Assembly (NCBI GenBank): GCA_938084845.1
Contig: CALKEB010000034.1
Location: 1-64,000 of the forward strand
Reading direction: 5' to 3'
DNA length: 64,000 bases
DNA from: an uncultured Polaribacter sp.
GTDB lineage: Bacteria; Bacteroidota; Bacteroidia; Flavobacteriales; Flavobacteriaceae
Part shown: in pieces, positions 24,327 to 33,836 of the stretch
How positions within the stretch are numbered: position 1 is the stretch's first letter
Layout: each line of letters opens with the position of its first letter
Program-made: the position numbers and the translations under genes
The notes under the pieces: generated by a model
Database searches by the model: none
Seen by the model: the letters and a program-made list of their open reading frames with translations, nothing else
Told to the model about the DNA's origin: nothing

Positions 24327-25523
24327 ATGAACTTACACGAATACCAAGGAAAAGAAATTTTAAATAGTTTTGGCGTTAGAATTCAAAGAGGAATTGTAGC
24401 AAGTACGCCTAGTGAAGCCGTTTCAGCTGCAAAAAAGTTAACAGAAGACACTGGTACAGGATGGCATGTTATTAAAGCACAAGTTCATGCAGGTGGACGT
24501 GGTAAAGGAGGTGGTGTAAAGCTAGCCAAGAATTTAGAGCAAGTAGAAAGCATCGCTAATGATATTTTAGGTATGATGCTAATAACACCGCAAACTTCCG
24601 CTGAAGGTAAGTTGGTAAATCAAGTTTTAGTGGCAGAAGATGTTTATTATCCTGGAGACTCTGAGCCAGAAGAATATTATATGTCTGTATTGTTAAACAG
24701 AGCTACAGGTAAAAACATGATCATGTATTCTACAGAAGGTGGAATGGATATTGAAACTGTAGCAGAAGAAACACCACATTTAATTTTTACAGAAGAAATA
24801 GATCCTTTATTAGGATTAATGCCTTTTCAAGCTAGAAAAGTAGCTTTTAATTTAGGGTTATCAGGAACTGCGTTTAAAGAAATGACCAAGTTTGTTTCTG
24901 CATTATACACTGCTTACATTAAATCAGATTCATCAATGTTTGAAATTAATCCAGTTTTAAAAACATCTGATGATAAAATAATGGCAGTTGATGCTAAGGT
25001 TTCTTTAGATGAAAATGCGTTATTTAGACATAAAGATTATGCAGCAATGCGTGATTTAAGAGAAGAGAATCCAATTGAAGTTGAAGCTAAAGCTGCAGGG
25101 TTAAACTATGTAGATTTAGATGGTAATGTTGGTTGTATGGTAAATGGTGCTGGTTTAGCAATGGGAACCATGGATTTAATTAAAGAATCTGGAGGAGATC
25201 CTGCTAATTTCTTAGATGTTGGAGGTACTGCAGATGCACAAAGAGTAGGAACTGCTTTTGGAATCATTTTAAAAGATCCTAATGTAAAAGCAATTTTAGT
25301 TAACATTTTTGGAGGGATTGTTCGTTGTGATAGAGTAGCACAAGGTGTTGTTGATGCTTACCAAAGTATGGGTGATAAAATTACAGTACCTATTATTTGT
25401 AGGTTACAAGGTACCAATGCAAAAGAAGCTAAAGAATTAATAGACAATTCTGGTATGGAAATTATTTCTGCAACAGAATTTCAAGAAGCGGCAGATAAGG
25501 TTGCTGAAGTTTTAGAGGCCTAA
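24327..25523 (+). CDS. sucC: Succinate-CoA ligase (ADP-forming) beta subunit
   Basis: TCA-cycle enzyme making ATP and succinate from succinyl-CoA with the alpha subunit SucD, which is not next to it here. The 398-residue protein begins [17 protein letters not shown], the family's invariant opening. It has the ATP-grasp blocks [18 protein letters not shown] and FEINPVL. The C-terminal ligase domain contains [11 protein letters not shown] and FGGIVRCD. I moved the start from 24288 to 24327 because the promoter box lies between them and the family starts at this Met. A strong bidirectional terminator follows. Confidence 0.97.
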   Translation: MNLHEYQGKEILNSFGVRIQRGIVASTPSEAVSAAKKLTEDTGTGWHVIKAQVHAGGRGKGGGVKLAKNLEQVESIANDILGMMLITPQTSAEGKLVNQVLVAEDVYYPGDSEPEEYYMSVLLNRATGKNMIMYSTEGGMDIETVAEETPHLIFTEEIDPLLGLMPFQARKVAFNLGLSGTAFKEMTKFVSALYTAYIKSDSSMFEINPVLKTSDDKIMAVDAKVSLDENALFRHKDYAAMRDLREENPIEVEAKAAGLNYVDLDGNVGCMVNGAGLAMGTMDLIKESGGDPANFLDVGGTADAQRVGTAFGIILKDPNVKAILVNIFGGIVRCDRVAQGVVDAYQSMGDKITVPIICRLQGTNAKEAKELIDNSGMEIISATEFQEAADKVAEVLEA

Positions 25524-25540
25524 CAATTAAGAATATATAA

Positions 25541-25574
25541 AATAAAAAACCTTGCTTTTGCGAGGTTTTTTATT
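25541..25574. terminator. Bidirectional terminator between sucC and uvrB
   Basis: A 15-bp stem (25541-25555 with 25560-25574, one G-T pair) with loop TTTT, flanked by A/T runs. It ends the convergent sucC and uvrB transcripts. Confidence 0.92.
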
Positions 25575-25590
25575 TATGAGATATTTAGTT

Positions 25591-27579
25591 TTAGACTTGT
25601 TCTTTTAAAACTGCAATTTCATCTCTTAATTTTGCTGCTACAATAAAATCTAAACTTTTGGCTGCAGCCTCCATTTGTTTTCTTTTTTTGCGAATTCTGT
25701 CTTCTATTTCTTCTTTAGGCAAGTATTGCAATTCTTGCTCTGCAGCTTTATTTATTGCATTATCATAGTGGTAACTAGAAACAGCTGATTTTGTGAGTGT
25801 GTCTTCGATTTTTTTATTGATTTGAGTGGGTACTTTATTGTGTTTGGTGTTGTAAGCAATTTGTATTTCTCTTCTCCTTTCAGTTTCATCAATCGTTTTT
25901 TGCATACTGTCTGTAACCTTATCAGCATACATAATCGCTAAACCATTTACGTTTCGTGCAGCTCTACCTACAGTTTGTGTTAGCGATTTATTATTACGTA
26001 AAAACCCTTCTTTGTCTGCATCTAGAATAGCAACTAAAGATACCTCAGGTAAATCTAGTCCTTCCCTTAGCAAATTTACCCCAACTAAAACATCAAACAA
26101 CCCTTTACGCAAATCTTGCATAATTTCAACTCGCTCTAAAGTGTCTACATCAGAATGTATGTATCTACACCTAATATCAACCCTGGTTAAGTACTTGGTT
26201 AATTCTTCTGCCATTCGCTTTGTTAAGGTGGTCGCTAAAGTACGTTCATCTTTTTCAACACGAATTTGAATTTCTTCAATTAAATCATCAATTTGATTTA
26301 AACTAGGTCTTACTTCAATAGGTGGATCTAGTAGACCAGTGGGTCTAATAATTTGTTCTACATAAATTCCTTCCGATTTTTGTAGCTCATAGTCTGCTGG
26401 AGTTGCAGAAACAAAAATAGTTTGATTTTGAATGGCTTCAAACTCTTCAAATTTTAAAGGCCTATTATCCATAGCTGCAGGTAATCTAAACCCATATTCA
26501 ACTAAATTTTCTTTTCTGCTTCTATCTCCTCCATACATAGCATGTGTTTGAGGTACAGTAACATGACTCTCGTCAATTACCATTAAATATTCATCAGGAA
26601 AATAGTCTAACAAACAAAAAGGCCTTGTGCCTGGTTCACGACCATCTAAGTATCTTGAGTAGTTTTCAATACCAGAACAATACCCTAATTCACGTATCAT
26701 CTCTAAATCGAACTCTGTTCTTTCTTCCAATCTTTTTGCCTCTAAGGGTTTACCTATTTCTTTAAAATAGTTTACTTGTTTGACCATATCCTCTTGTATT
26801 TGATGAATGGCATTTTGTAAAACATCTGGAGAGGTAACAAAAAGATTTGCTGGATAAATGGTTAAATGTTCAAACCTTTCTATAACAGTATTGTTTTCTA
26901 AATCAAACGCTTCAATTTCTTCAATTTCATCTCCAAAAAAATGAACTCTATAGCCATTATCGCCATAGGATGGGTAAATGGTAACAACATCTCCCTTCAC
27001 TTTAAACTTACCGCTTTTTATTTCAATTTCTGTTCTCGAATACAAACTAGTCACCAATTGATGTAAGAAAGAGGTCCTAGAAATTTGTTGTCCTACACGA
27101 ATTGGAATAACATTTTTCTTAAATTCAGTAGGGTTTCCAATCCCATATAAACAAGAAACAGAGGCAACAACTAACACATCTCTTCTTCCAGATAATAGAG
27201 AAGAGGTAGTACTCAACCTTAGCCTTTCTATATCTTCGTTAATGGACAAGTCTTTTTCTATATAGGTACCAGAAACTGGGATATAAGCTTCAGGTTGGTA
27301 GTAGTCATAATATGATACAAAATACTCTACTGCATTTTCTGGGAAAAACTGTTTAAACTCAGAATACAATTGTGCAGCCAATGTTTTGTTATGCGCTAAA
27401 ACTAAGGTTGGTTTTTTTACTTCTTTTACCACATTTGCAATCGTAAATGTTTTTCCAGATCCAGTAACTCCTAAGAGTGTTTGGAACTTTTCTCCTTGAT
27501 GTATTCCTTCAGAAAGTTGCCTAATAGCCTCTGGTTGATCTCCTGTAGGAGAAAAATCTGATTGTAATTTAAATTGCAT
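25591..27579 (-). CDS. uvrB: Excinuclease ABC subunit B
   Basis: DNA-damage recognition helicase of nucleotide excision repair. The 662-residue protein has Walker A GVTGSGKT (37-44), the tyrosine-rich beta-hairpin that probes DNA ([21 protein letters not shown]), DESHVT, the helicase motifs [23 protein letters not shown] and QTVGRAARN, and a C-terminal UVR motif (about 625-660) for UvrC binding. Length is normal. It is divergent from an alkB-like repair gene. Confidence 0.98.
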   Translation of the reverse strand: MQFKLQSDFSPTGDQPEAIRQLSEGIHQGEKFQTLLGVTGSGKTFTIANVVKEVKKPTLVLAHNKTLAAQLYSEFKQFFPENAVEYFVSYYDYYQPEAYIPVSGTYIEKDLSINEDIERLRLSTTSSLLSGRRDVLVVASVSCLYGIGNPTEFKKNVIPIRVGQQISRTSFLHQLVTSLYSRTEIEIKSGKFKVKGDVVTIYPSYGDNGYRVHFFGDEIEEIEAFDLENNTVIERFEHLTIYPANLFVTSPDVLQNAIHQIQEDMVKQVNYFKEIGKPLEAKRLEERTEFDLEMIRELGYCSGIENYSRYLDGREPGTRPFCLLDYFPDEYLMVIDESHVTVPQTHAMYGGDRSRKENLVEYGFRLPAAMDNRPLKFEEFEAIQNQTIFVSATPADYELQKSEGIYVEQIIRPTGLLDPPIEVRPSLNQIDDLIEEIQIRVEKDERTLATTLTKRMAEELTKYLTRVDIRCRYIHSDVDTLERVEIMQDLRKGLFDVLVGVNLLREGLDLPEVSLVAILDADKEGFLRNNKSLTQTVGRAARNVNGLAIMYADKVTDSMQKTIDETERRREIQIAYNTKHNKVPTQINKKIEDTLTKSAVSSYHYDNAINKAAEQELQYLPKEEIEDRIRKKRKQMEAAAKSLDFIVAAKLRDEIAVLKEQV

Positions 27580-27675
27580 AGTGTAAAAATACGGATAGTT
27601 AAAGAGTTAAAAAACAGAAAATTTTAAAATTAGAATATAATTTTGATGACCTTGAGAATTGTTTTACCTTAGAGT

Positions 27676-28278
27676 ATGGATTTATTTTCTTCTATGTCTA
27701 TAAAGAATATTTTACCTTATGATGGAACTACCATTTACCATGGCGTTATTTTAGACACGTCCCAATGTGATTTTTACTACAAGGCACTTTTTAATACCAT
27801 TCATTGGAAAAATGATGAAGCCATTATTTTTGGAAAAAGAATCATCACCAAACGAAAAGTAGCATGGTATGGAGATGCCGAATATTCTTATACGTATTCA
27901 AAAATAACCAAAAAGGCAATGATTTGGACACCAGAGTTATTGGCACTTAAAAAAAATGTTGAAAAAGAGAGTAATGAAACGTACAATTCTTGTTTGTTAA
28001 ATTTATATCATTCAGGAGAAGAAGGGATGGCTTATCATTCAGATGATGAAAAAATGCTAACTAAAAATGGTGCTATAGCGTCTTTATCTTTAGGTGCCGA
28101 ACGTAAATTTTCTTTTAAACATAAAGAGAATAAACAGAGAATAGATATTATTTTAGAAAGGGGAAGTTTATTGGTTATGAAAGAAGCGACTCAGACTAAT
28201 TGGATGCACAGGTTGCCTCCAACAAAAAAAGTAAATGCACCCAGAATTAATTTAACTTTTAGAACAATAGAATTGTAA
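27676..28278 (+). CDS. alkB: AlkB-type 2-oxoglutarate/Fe(II)-dependent dioxygenase
   Basis: Repairs methylated bases such as 1-methyladenine by oxidative demethylation. The 200-residue protein has the iron-binding HxD in YHSDDE near residue 132, the second His in NWMHRLPP near residue 178, and the 2-oxoglutarate-binding arginines in PRINLTFR near residue 190. The CLLNLYHSGEEGM block matches the ALKBH2/3 branch rather than E. coli AlkB. Its position opposite uvrB makes a DNA-repair role likely; RNA may also be a substrate. Confidence 0.92.
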   Translation: MDLFSSMSIKNILPYDGTTIYHGVILDTSQCDFYYKALFNTIHWKNDEAIIFGKRIITKRKVAWYGDAEYSYTYSKITKKAMIWTPELLALKKNVEKESNETYNSCLLNLYHSGEEGMAYHSDDEKMLTKNGAIASLSLGAERKFSFKHKENKQRIDIILERGSLLVMKEATQTNWMHRLPPTKKVNAPRINLTFRTIEL

Positions 28279-28287
28279 CCGATTGAC

Positions 28288-28295
28288 TATTTTTG
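28288..28295 (+). promoter_or_regulatory. TAnnTTTG -7 promoter box for the rluF-like gene
   Basis: TATTTTTG. The TTG at 28293, which is the furthest-upstream start codon of the next gene, is part of this box and cannot also be its start. Confidence 0.6.
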
Positions 28296-28310
28296 CACAA
28301 AATATTTTCT

Positions 28311-29201
28311 TTGGATACTCACAATCAAAAATCTATAAACCTTAATAAATACATCAGCTCATCTGGAATTTGTTCTAGAAGAGAAGCAGAGAAATTTATT
28401 AAAGAAGGTAGAGTAACCTTAAATGGTAAGCCTACTCAATTAGGAAATAGAGTAGCTAAAAATGATGTTGTAAAATTAGATGGGCGTATTGTAAAACCAA
28501 AAGATGTAACGATTTACATTGCATTAAATAAACCAGTGGGTATTGTTTCTACTACTGATGGCAGAGAACCTAATAATATTGTAAAACACATTAATTATCC
28601 TGAGCGTTTATTTCCTATAGGTCGTTTAGACAAGCCATCTGAAGGATTAATTTTTTTAACAAACGACGGTGATATAGTAAACAAAATTTTAAGAGCAGGA
28701 AATAACCACGAAAAAGAATATTTTGTAACGGTAAATAAATCAATCACTGAAGATTTTGTCCAAAAAATGGGGAATGGAATCCCTATTCTTGGAACTGTTA
28801 CTCAAAAATGTAAGGTAGAAAAGGTAAGTGATAAAATTTTTAAAATAATTTTAACGCAAGGACTGAACCGACAGATCCGTAGAATGTGCGAATATTTAGA
28901 CTACGAAGTAATTAAGCTTAAACGCACTAGGATCATGAATGTAGCATTAGGTTATCTGCAATCTGGAGATTGGCGCGAATTAACAGAAGAGGAAATGAAA
29001 GAAATTAATACCATGATTTCTTCATCTTCAAAAACAGAAGAAGCCTCTAAAATTAAAGAGAAGCCTAGTCTAAAAAAAACTAAAAAGAAACAAGCACCTG
29101 CTAAAAATGATTTTAATAAAAAGAGTGCTTCTTTTAGGAAATCATCTCCAAAAAATAAACGTAAAAACACTACTTTTAGCGCGAAAAGAAGCAGAAGATA
29201 G
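28311..29201 (+). CDS. rluF: RluF-type 23S rRNA pseudouridine synthase
   Basis: Cytosolic rRNA-modifying enzyme. An S4 RNA-binding domain comes first (about residues 8-55: [29 protein letters not shown]). The pseudouridine synthase domain follows, with the catalytic Asp in [14 protein letters not shown] and the KEYFVTV and [13 protein letters not shown] blocks. A lysine-rich tail of about 60 residues extends the C-terminus, as often in this phylum. I prefer the TTG at 28311 (MDTHNQKS...), giving 296 residues, because the TTG at 28293 is inside the promoter box; no ATG is available. Confidence 0.88.
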   Translation: MDTHNQKSINLNKYISSSGICSRREAEKFIKEGRVTLNGKPTQLGNRVAKNDVVKLDGRIVKPKDVTIYIALNKPVGIVSTTDGREPNNIVKHINYPERLFPIGRLDKPSEGLIFLTNDGDIVNKILRAGNNHEKEYFVTVNKSITEDFVQKMGNGIPILGTVTQKCKVEKVSDKIFKIILTQGLNRQIRRMCEYLDYEVIKLKRTRIMNVALGYLQSGDWRELTEEEMKEINTMISSSSKTEEASKIKEKPSLKKTKKKQAPAKNDFNKKSASFRKSSPKNKRKNTTFSAKRSRR

Positions 29202-29259
29202 TAATTCTTATCCTTTTTAAAATTAGGATTTAATTAATTTTTCAATTCTTAAATAGTAC

Positions 29260-29267
29260 TATCTTTG
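29260..29267 (+). promoter_or_regulatory. TAnnTTTG -7 promoter box almost touching tgt
   Basis: TATCTTTG ends 6 bases before the ATG at 29274, implying a leaderless or nearly leaderless mRNA, and overlaps the in-frame TTG at 29265. Confidence 0.65.
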
Positions 29268-29273
29268 CCAACA

Positions 29274-30404
29274 ATGAAATTCAATTTAAAACTTACAGAT
29301 CCAAAGAGTAAAGCAAGAGCAGGATCTATTACCACAGATCATGGAGTTATAGAAACTCCTATTTTTATGCCTGTAGGAACAGTGGGTACTGTAAAAGGGG
29401 TGCATCAAACAGAATTAAAAAAGGACATCAATCCAGATATTATTTTAGGAAACACCTATCATTTATACTTAAGACCAAAATTAGATATCTTAGAAAAAGC
29501 GGGAGGACTGCATAGGTTTATGAATTGGGATAGGAATATCTTAACTGATTCTGGTGGTTACCAAGTTTATTCTTTGTCTGGTAGAAGAAAAATTAATGAA
29601 GAAGGTGTAAAGTTTAAAAGTCATATTGACGGTTCTATGCATTTTTTTACACCAGAAAATGTTATGGAAACTCAAAGAACAATTGGAGCAGATTTTATAA
29701 TGGCATTTGATGAATGCACACCATATCCTTGCGATTATAATTATGCAAAACGATCGATGCACATGACGCATAGATGGCTAAAAAGATGTATAAATCATTT
29801 AGATGGTTTACCATTTAAATATGGTTTTGAGCAAACTTTTATGCCAATTGTACAAGGAAGTACTTATAAAGATTTGAGAAGACAATCTGCAGAATATATC
29901 GCTAATTCAGATCAAAAAGCGAATGCAATTGGAGGCCTTTCAGTAGGTGAGCCTGCAGAAGAGATGTATGCAATGACAGAAGTGGTTACAGAGGTTTTAC
30001 CAGAAGATAAGCCACGGTATTTGATGGGGGTAGGTACCCCAATAAATATTTTAGAAAATATAGCTTTGGGTATAGATATGTTTGATTGTGTAATGCCAAC
30101 AAGAAATGCTAGAAATGGAATGCTATTTACAGCGCATGGTTCTATAAACATAAAAAATAAAAAGTGGGCAGAAGATTTTTCGCCAATAGATGAAATGGGC
30201 ATAACTTCTGTAGATACGTTCTACTCTAAAGCGTATTTACGTCATTTATTTGTGTCTAAAGAAATGTTGGGTAAACAAATAGCTTCTATACATAACTTAG
30301 GTTTTTATGTGTGGTTAACACGTGAAGCCAGAAAGCACATTATTGCTGGAGATTTTAGAGATTGGAAAGATATGATGGTTAAACAAATGGATAAACGTCT
30401 GTAA
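29274..30404 (+). CDS. tgt: tRNA-guanine transglycosylase
   Basis: Exchanges the wobble guanine of tRNAs with GUN anticodons for the queuosine precursor preQ1. The 376-residue protein has TPIFMPVGTVGTVKG, the active-site blocks DSGGYQVYSLSG and GGLSVGEPAEEM, and the nucleophile Asp in FDCVMPTRNARNG. The zinc cysteines typical of the C-terminus of other Tgt proteins are not seen in this protein. The ATG at 29274 is chosen because the upstream TTG lies in the promoter box. It leads into the LptF/G permease gene after one base. Confidence 0.93.
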   Translation: MKFNLKLTDPKSKARAGSITTDHGVIETPIFMPVGTVGTVKGVHQTELKKDINPDIILGNTYHLYLRPKLDILEKAGGLHRFMNWDRNILTDSGGYQVYSLSGRRKINEEGVKFKSHIDGSMHFFTPENVMETQRTIGADFIMAFDECTPYPCDYNYAKRSMHMTHRWLKRCINHLDGLPFKYGFEQTFMPIVQGSTYKDLRRQSAEYIANSDQKANAIGGLSVGEPAEEMYAMTEVVTEVLPEDKPRYLMGVGTPINILENIALGIDMFDCVMPTRNARNGMLFTAHGSINIKNKKWAEDFSPIDEMGITSVDTFYSKAYLRHLFVSKEMLGKQIASIHNLGFYVWLTREARKHIIAGDFRDWKDMMVKQMDKRL

Positions 30405-30405
30405 T

Positions 30406-31497
30406 TTGAAAATAATTGATTGGTACATATTAAAGCGTTTTTTGGTAACCTTTTTGTTTACCTTATTAATATTAATACCAATTGCTATCGCAATTGATAT
30501 TGCTGAAAAAATTGATAATTTTTTAGAACACCAAGATTTAAGCTTCTTTCAAATTGTAGATGAGTATTATATTAATTTTATCATCTATTATGCAAATACA
30601 TTTATGCCTTTGGCATTATTTATTGCGGTAATCTTATTTACATCAAAACTATCTAATAACACAGAAATAATTGCAATTAATAATGCAAAAGTTTCTTTTA
30701 CAAGGTTTTTATATCCTTACTTTATAGGAGCTACCTTAATTACCATACTATCTTTGGTTATGAATCATTTTGTAGTTCCAAGTAGTAGTAAGATAAGAAA
30801 AAAGTTCGAATTAAGTTATACCAAGAGTAAACGTCAGAGTCAACAATTTAAATACGTTTCAGACTTTAGTCTTCAGCTTACTGATAGTACATATATTTTT
30901 ATTCGAAACTTCAATACTAAAAGTAATGCAGGTTATGATTTTACATCAGAAGTTTATGATAACATAAAAATGAAATCAAAACTAGCGGCAGATAATATTC
31001 GTTACAATGATAAAGATTCAACTTTTATGTTGCAAAATTGGCGTTTAAGAAAGGTTTATGAAGGGAGAGATAGTATTTTTTCTGGAGCTAAATTAGATAC
31101 CGTATTTAACTTTACACCAAAAGATCTAATCTATAAATCTGCTTTATCACAAGAAATGCCTTCTGACGAATTGTTATCTTTTATAGCTATTTCTAAGAAA
31201 AGAGGTGTAAAGAATTTGAATGCTTATTTGGTAGAATTTCATAAAAGAACAAGTTTGCCAATGGCCTCTTTTGTACTCACTATTATTGCGGTTGCTTTAG
31301 CATTTAGAAAAAGAAGAGGAGGTACTGGTTTAAACTTAGCAATAGGGGTTGGAATGATGTTTATTTATGTTTTTTTATTAAAAATATCAGAAGTTTTGGG
31401 TGCTGTTGCAGGTGTAAACTCATTAATTTATGTTTGGATGCCCAATATATTCTTTGGGGCAATAGCTATTTATCTGTACATTAATGCAAGAAAATAA
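30406..31497 (+). CDS. LptF/LptG-family LPS export permease
   Basis: The 363-residue protein starts at a TTG (30406) one base after tgt. It has the YjgP/YjgQ layout: an N-terminal IIDWYILKRFLVTFLFTLLIL helix, two more helices, a large periplasmic beta-jellyroll-like section (about 125-270: FSLQLTDSTYIFIRNF...) and three C-terminal helices containing the FHKRTSLPMASFVLTIIAVAL block. Together with LptB and its partner it would pull lipopolysaccharide to the outer membrane. It overlaps the EamA gene by 14 bases. Confidence 0.92.
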   Translation: MKIIDWYILKRFLVTFLFTLLILIPIAIAIDIAEKIDNFLEHQDLSFFQIVDEYYINFIIYYANTFMPLALFIAVILFTSKLSNNTEIIAINNAKVSFTRFLYPYFIGATLITILSLVMNHFVVPSSSKIRKKFELSYTKSKRQSQQFKYVSDFSLQLTDSTYIFIRNFNTKSNAGYDFTSEVYDNIKMKSKLAADNIRYNDKDSTFMLQNWRLRKVYEGRDSIFSGAKLDTVFNFTPKDLIYKSALSQEMPSDELLSFIAISKKRGVKNLNAYLVEFHKRTSLPMASFVLTIIAVALAFRKRRGGTGLNLAIGVGMMFIYVFLLKISEVLGAVAGVNSLIYVWMPNIFFGAIAIYLYINARK

Positions 31498-32398
31498 ACT
31501 TAAAAATTACCTATTACTTCACTTCATTGTTTTTATTTGGGGCTTTACTGCCATATTAGGTGCATTAATAAGTATTGATGCAATTCCTTTAGTCTTCTTT
31601 AGAATGGCATTAGCTGTTATTTTTATAGTTGTGTATTTTATTCTTAAAAAAAAATCATTTTATTTGACTAAAAAAGGTTTTTTAAATTTTTTGATTAGTG
31701 GAATAATTATCGCTTCTCATTGGATCTTTTTTTTTAAAGCCATAAAAGTCTCTAATGTTTCTGTTGCTTTGGTTACCATGAGTACAGGCGCTTTTTTTAC
31801 TTCATTTCTAGAGCCTATTTTTTTTAAAAGAAATTTAAAATTAGTGGAAATTATCTTTGGTGTAATTGTAATTCTTGGATTATCAATCATTTTTAATTTT
31901 GAAAGTGCTTATCAACTAGGAATTATTTATGCTTTAATATCCTCTTTTTTAGGATCTTTATTTGCAGTATTAAATGGGCTTTTTGTAAAAAAATATGATG
32001 AGAATAGCATTTCTCTTTACCAATTATTTTTTGGGACATTGTTTGTTTTTGTGTATTTATTTTTTGCCGGTAAAATAACACCTGAATTTTTTATATTGTC
32101 GAAATTAGATTGGATGTATTTGTTTGTTTTAAGTAGTATTTGTACCGCTTATGCATTTATTGCTTCTGTAAAAATTATGAAATATATCTCCCCCTACACA
32201 CTTATGCTAACTATAAACTTAGAACCAGTTTATGCTATCTTTTTAGCCTTATTGATTTTTGGAGAAAAAGAAAAAATGAATCCTGAGTTTTATTTGGGCG
32301 CTTTTATTGTTTTGGGCGTTATTTTACTAAATGGTATTCTTAAAAATAAAGAGGTTTTAAAGCAAAAAATAGCACAAAGGCTAGCTTCAAAAAAGTGA
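31484..32398 (+). CDS. EamA-family (DMT superfamily) transporter
   Basis: The 304-residue protein is almost wholly hydrophobic, with ten predicted helices in two EamA repeats. The first repeat ends in FFKAIKVSNVSVALVTMSTGAFFTSFLEP and the second has INLEPVYAIFLALLIFGE, matching the family's paired proline/glutamate signature. Likely export of small metabolites; no substrate is indicated. It is the third gene of the tgt operon, joined by a 14-base overlap. Confidence 0.93.
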   Translation: MQENKLKNYLLLHFIVFIWGFTAILGALISIDAIPLVFFRMALAVIFIVVYFILKKKSFYLTKKGFLNFLISGIIIASHWIFFFKAIKVSNVSVALVTMSTGAFFTSFLEPIFFKRNLKLVEIIFGVIVILGLSIIFNFESAYQLGIIYALISSFLGSLFAVLNGLFVKKYDENSISLYQLFFGTLFVFVYLFFAGKITPEFFILSKLDWMYLFVLSSICTAYAFIASVKIMKYISPYTLMLTINLEPVYAIFLALLIFGEKEKMNPEFYLGAFIVLGVILLNGILKNKEVLKQKIAQRLASKK

Positions 32399-32471
32399 TT
32401 TCATATCGTGTAAAAAAGTAATTTTTGTAGTATGTTTGTTTATTCTATTAACTAAATCAAAATAATTACAA

Positions 32472-33425
32472 ATGGAATATTTAGATTTTGAAATGCCAAT
32501 TAAAGAGCTGGAAGATCAGTTAGAGAAATGTCAGATTATTGGTAAAGAGAGTGATGTTGATGTTTCAGCAACCTGTAAAAAGATTGAAAAAAAATTATCA
32601 GAAGCTAGAAAAGATATTTATAAAAACCTTACACCTTGGCAAAGAGTTCAACTGTCTAGGCACCCAAACAGACCTTATACGCTAGATTATATAAAAGCCC
32701 TATGTGGAGATACTTTTATGGAACTTCATGGAGATAGAAACGTAAAAGATGATAAGGCTATGATTGGTGGTCTGGGTAAAATAGGAGATCAATCTTTTAT
32801 GTTTATTGGGCAACAAAAAGGGTACAATACAAAAACAAGACAGTATCGAAATTTTGGGATGGCTAATCCTGAAGGATATCGTAAAGCGTTGCGTTTAATG
32901 AAGATGGCAGAAAAGTTTAGTATTCCTGTAGTTACCCTATTAGATACCCCTGGAGCTTACCCTGGTTTAGAGGCAGAAGAAAGAGGACAAGGAGAAGCTA
33001 TTGCTAGAAATATTTTAGAAATGACTCGCTTAAAAACACCAATTATTTCCATTGTAATAGGTGAAGGTGCCTCAGGAGGTGCATTAGGTATTGGAGTAGG
33101 AGATAGAGTGTATATGATGGAAAATACTTGGTATACCGTAATTTCTCCAGAATCATGCTCTTCAATTTTATGGAGAAGTTGGGAGTTTAAAGAACAAGCT
33201 GCAGAAGCATTAAAATTAACTGGAGCAGATATGAAACGTTTAAAATTAATTGATGCAATTATTAAAGAACCTGTTGGAGGAGCTCATTCTGATAGACAAG
33301 GTGCTTTTAAAGCAGTAGAAGAACAAATACTCAAAGCCTTTACTGAGTTAAAAGATTTGTCTCATTTAGACTTAGTAGAGAAAAGAATGCATAAATATGC
33401 AGATATGGGAGTGTATAAAGAGTAA
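32472..33425 (+). CDS. accA: Acetyl-CoA carboxylase carboxyltransferase alpha subunit
   Basis: Transfers the carboxyl group from biotin carboxyl carrier to acetyl-CoA for fatty-acid synthesis. The 317-residue protein begins [18 protein letters not shown], then has [13 protein letters not shown] and the active-site blocks [22 protein letters not shown] and [15 protein letters not shown]. Length equals bacterial AccA. It is separate from the tgt operon (73 bases) and closed by a strong terminator. Confidence 0.97.
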   Translation: MEYLDFEMPIKELEDQLEKCQIIGKESDVDVSATCKKIEKKLSEARKDIYKNLTPWQRVQLSRHPNRPYTLDYIKALCGDTFMELHGDRNVKDDKAMIGGLGKIGDQSFMFIGQQKGYNTKTRQYRNFGMANPEGYRKALRLMKMAEKFSIPVVTLLDTPGAYPGLEAEERGQGEAIARNILEMTRLKTPIISIVIGEGASGGALGIGVGDRVYMMENTWYTVISPESCSSILWRSWEFKEQAAEALKLTGADMKRLKLIDAIIKEPVGGAHSDRQGAFKAVEEQILKAFTELKDLSHLDLVEKRMHKYADMGVYKE

Positions 33426-33441
33426 TACTCTAATCATCTAT

Positions 33442-33478
33442 AAAAAAAGCGAAATTCAATTTGAATTTCGCTTTTTTT
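33442..33478. terminator. Strong terminator after accA
   Basis: A perfect 17-bp stem (33442-33458 with 33462-33478) around ATT, containing GCGAAATTCA and ending in seven T. An A7 run on the left would let it also act leftward. Confidence 0.93.
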
Positions 33479-33565
33479 ATGCTGTAAAATCTTTGGATGA
33501 ACTTCATTCGTCTAAAGTAAATTGTTCTTTAACCAAAAACAAATAGAGAAGCCTTCTATAGAAAT

Positions 33566-33573
33566 TACCTTTG
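33566..33573 (+). promoter_or_regulatory. TAnnTTTG -7 box for the small membrane-protein gene
   Basis: TACCTTTG, 56 bases before the ATG at 33630. Confidence 0.4.
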
Positions 33574-33629
33574 TAAAGGAATTAAGTATATAAAAAATAT
33601 ACCAATTTATACACCTTAAATTATACATT

Positions 33630-33836
33630 ATGTTTAAAGATACCATGCAACAGATTTTATTGTTTTTAGTTACATTTAGTTTAGTATACTATTCAGGAAA
33701 ACACCTAATGGCTCAGAACGGATTGGAGTCTCTAATTGATTTTGCTGTAGGGACAGTTTTTTTCTTTTCTTTTATACTTTTTATGAATTACTTATTAAGA
33801 CTTGCTAGCAAATTGTTTGGTGCTGTTGCTTATTAA
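33630..33836 (+). CDS. Small two-helix membrane protein
   Basis: The 68-residue product has two membrane helices (about 7-26 and 35-62, IDFAVGTVFFFSFILFMNYLL) joined by a short polar loop. I do not recognise a family. It stands alone downstream of the accA terminator and its stop overlaps the stop of the convergent TlpA-like gene by 4 bases. Reading frame and hydrophobicity make it a plausible real gene, but conservation cannot be judged here. Confidence 0.6.
   Translation: MFKDTMQQILLFLVTFSLVYYSGKHLMAQNGLESLIDFAVGTVFFFSFILFMNYLLRLASKLFGAVAY

Noticed and set aside
33503-33511. Further copy of the ECF -10 word (CGTCTAAAG) near 33509
   Set aside because: No TTAAACC at a 15-17-base spacing upstream and no gene immediately downstream.
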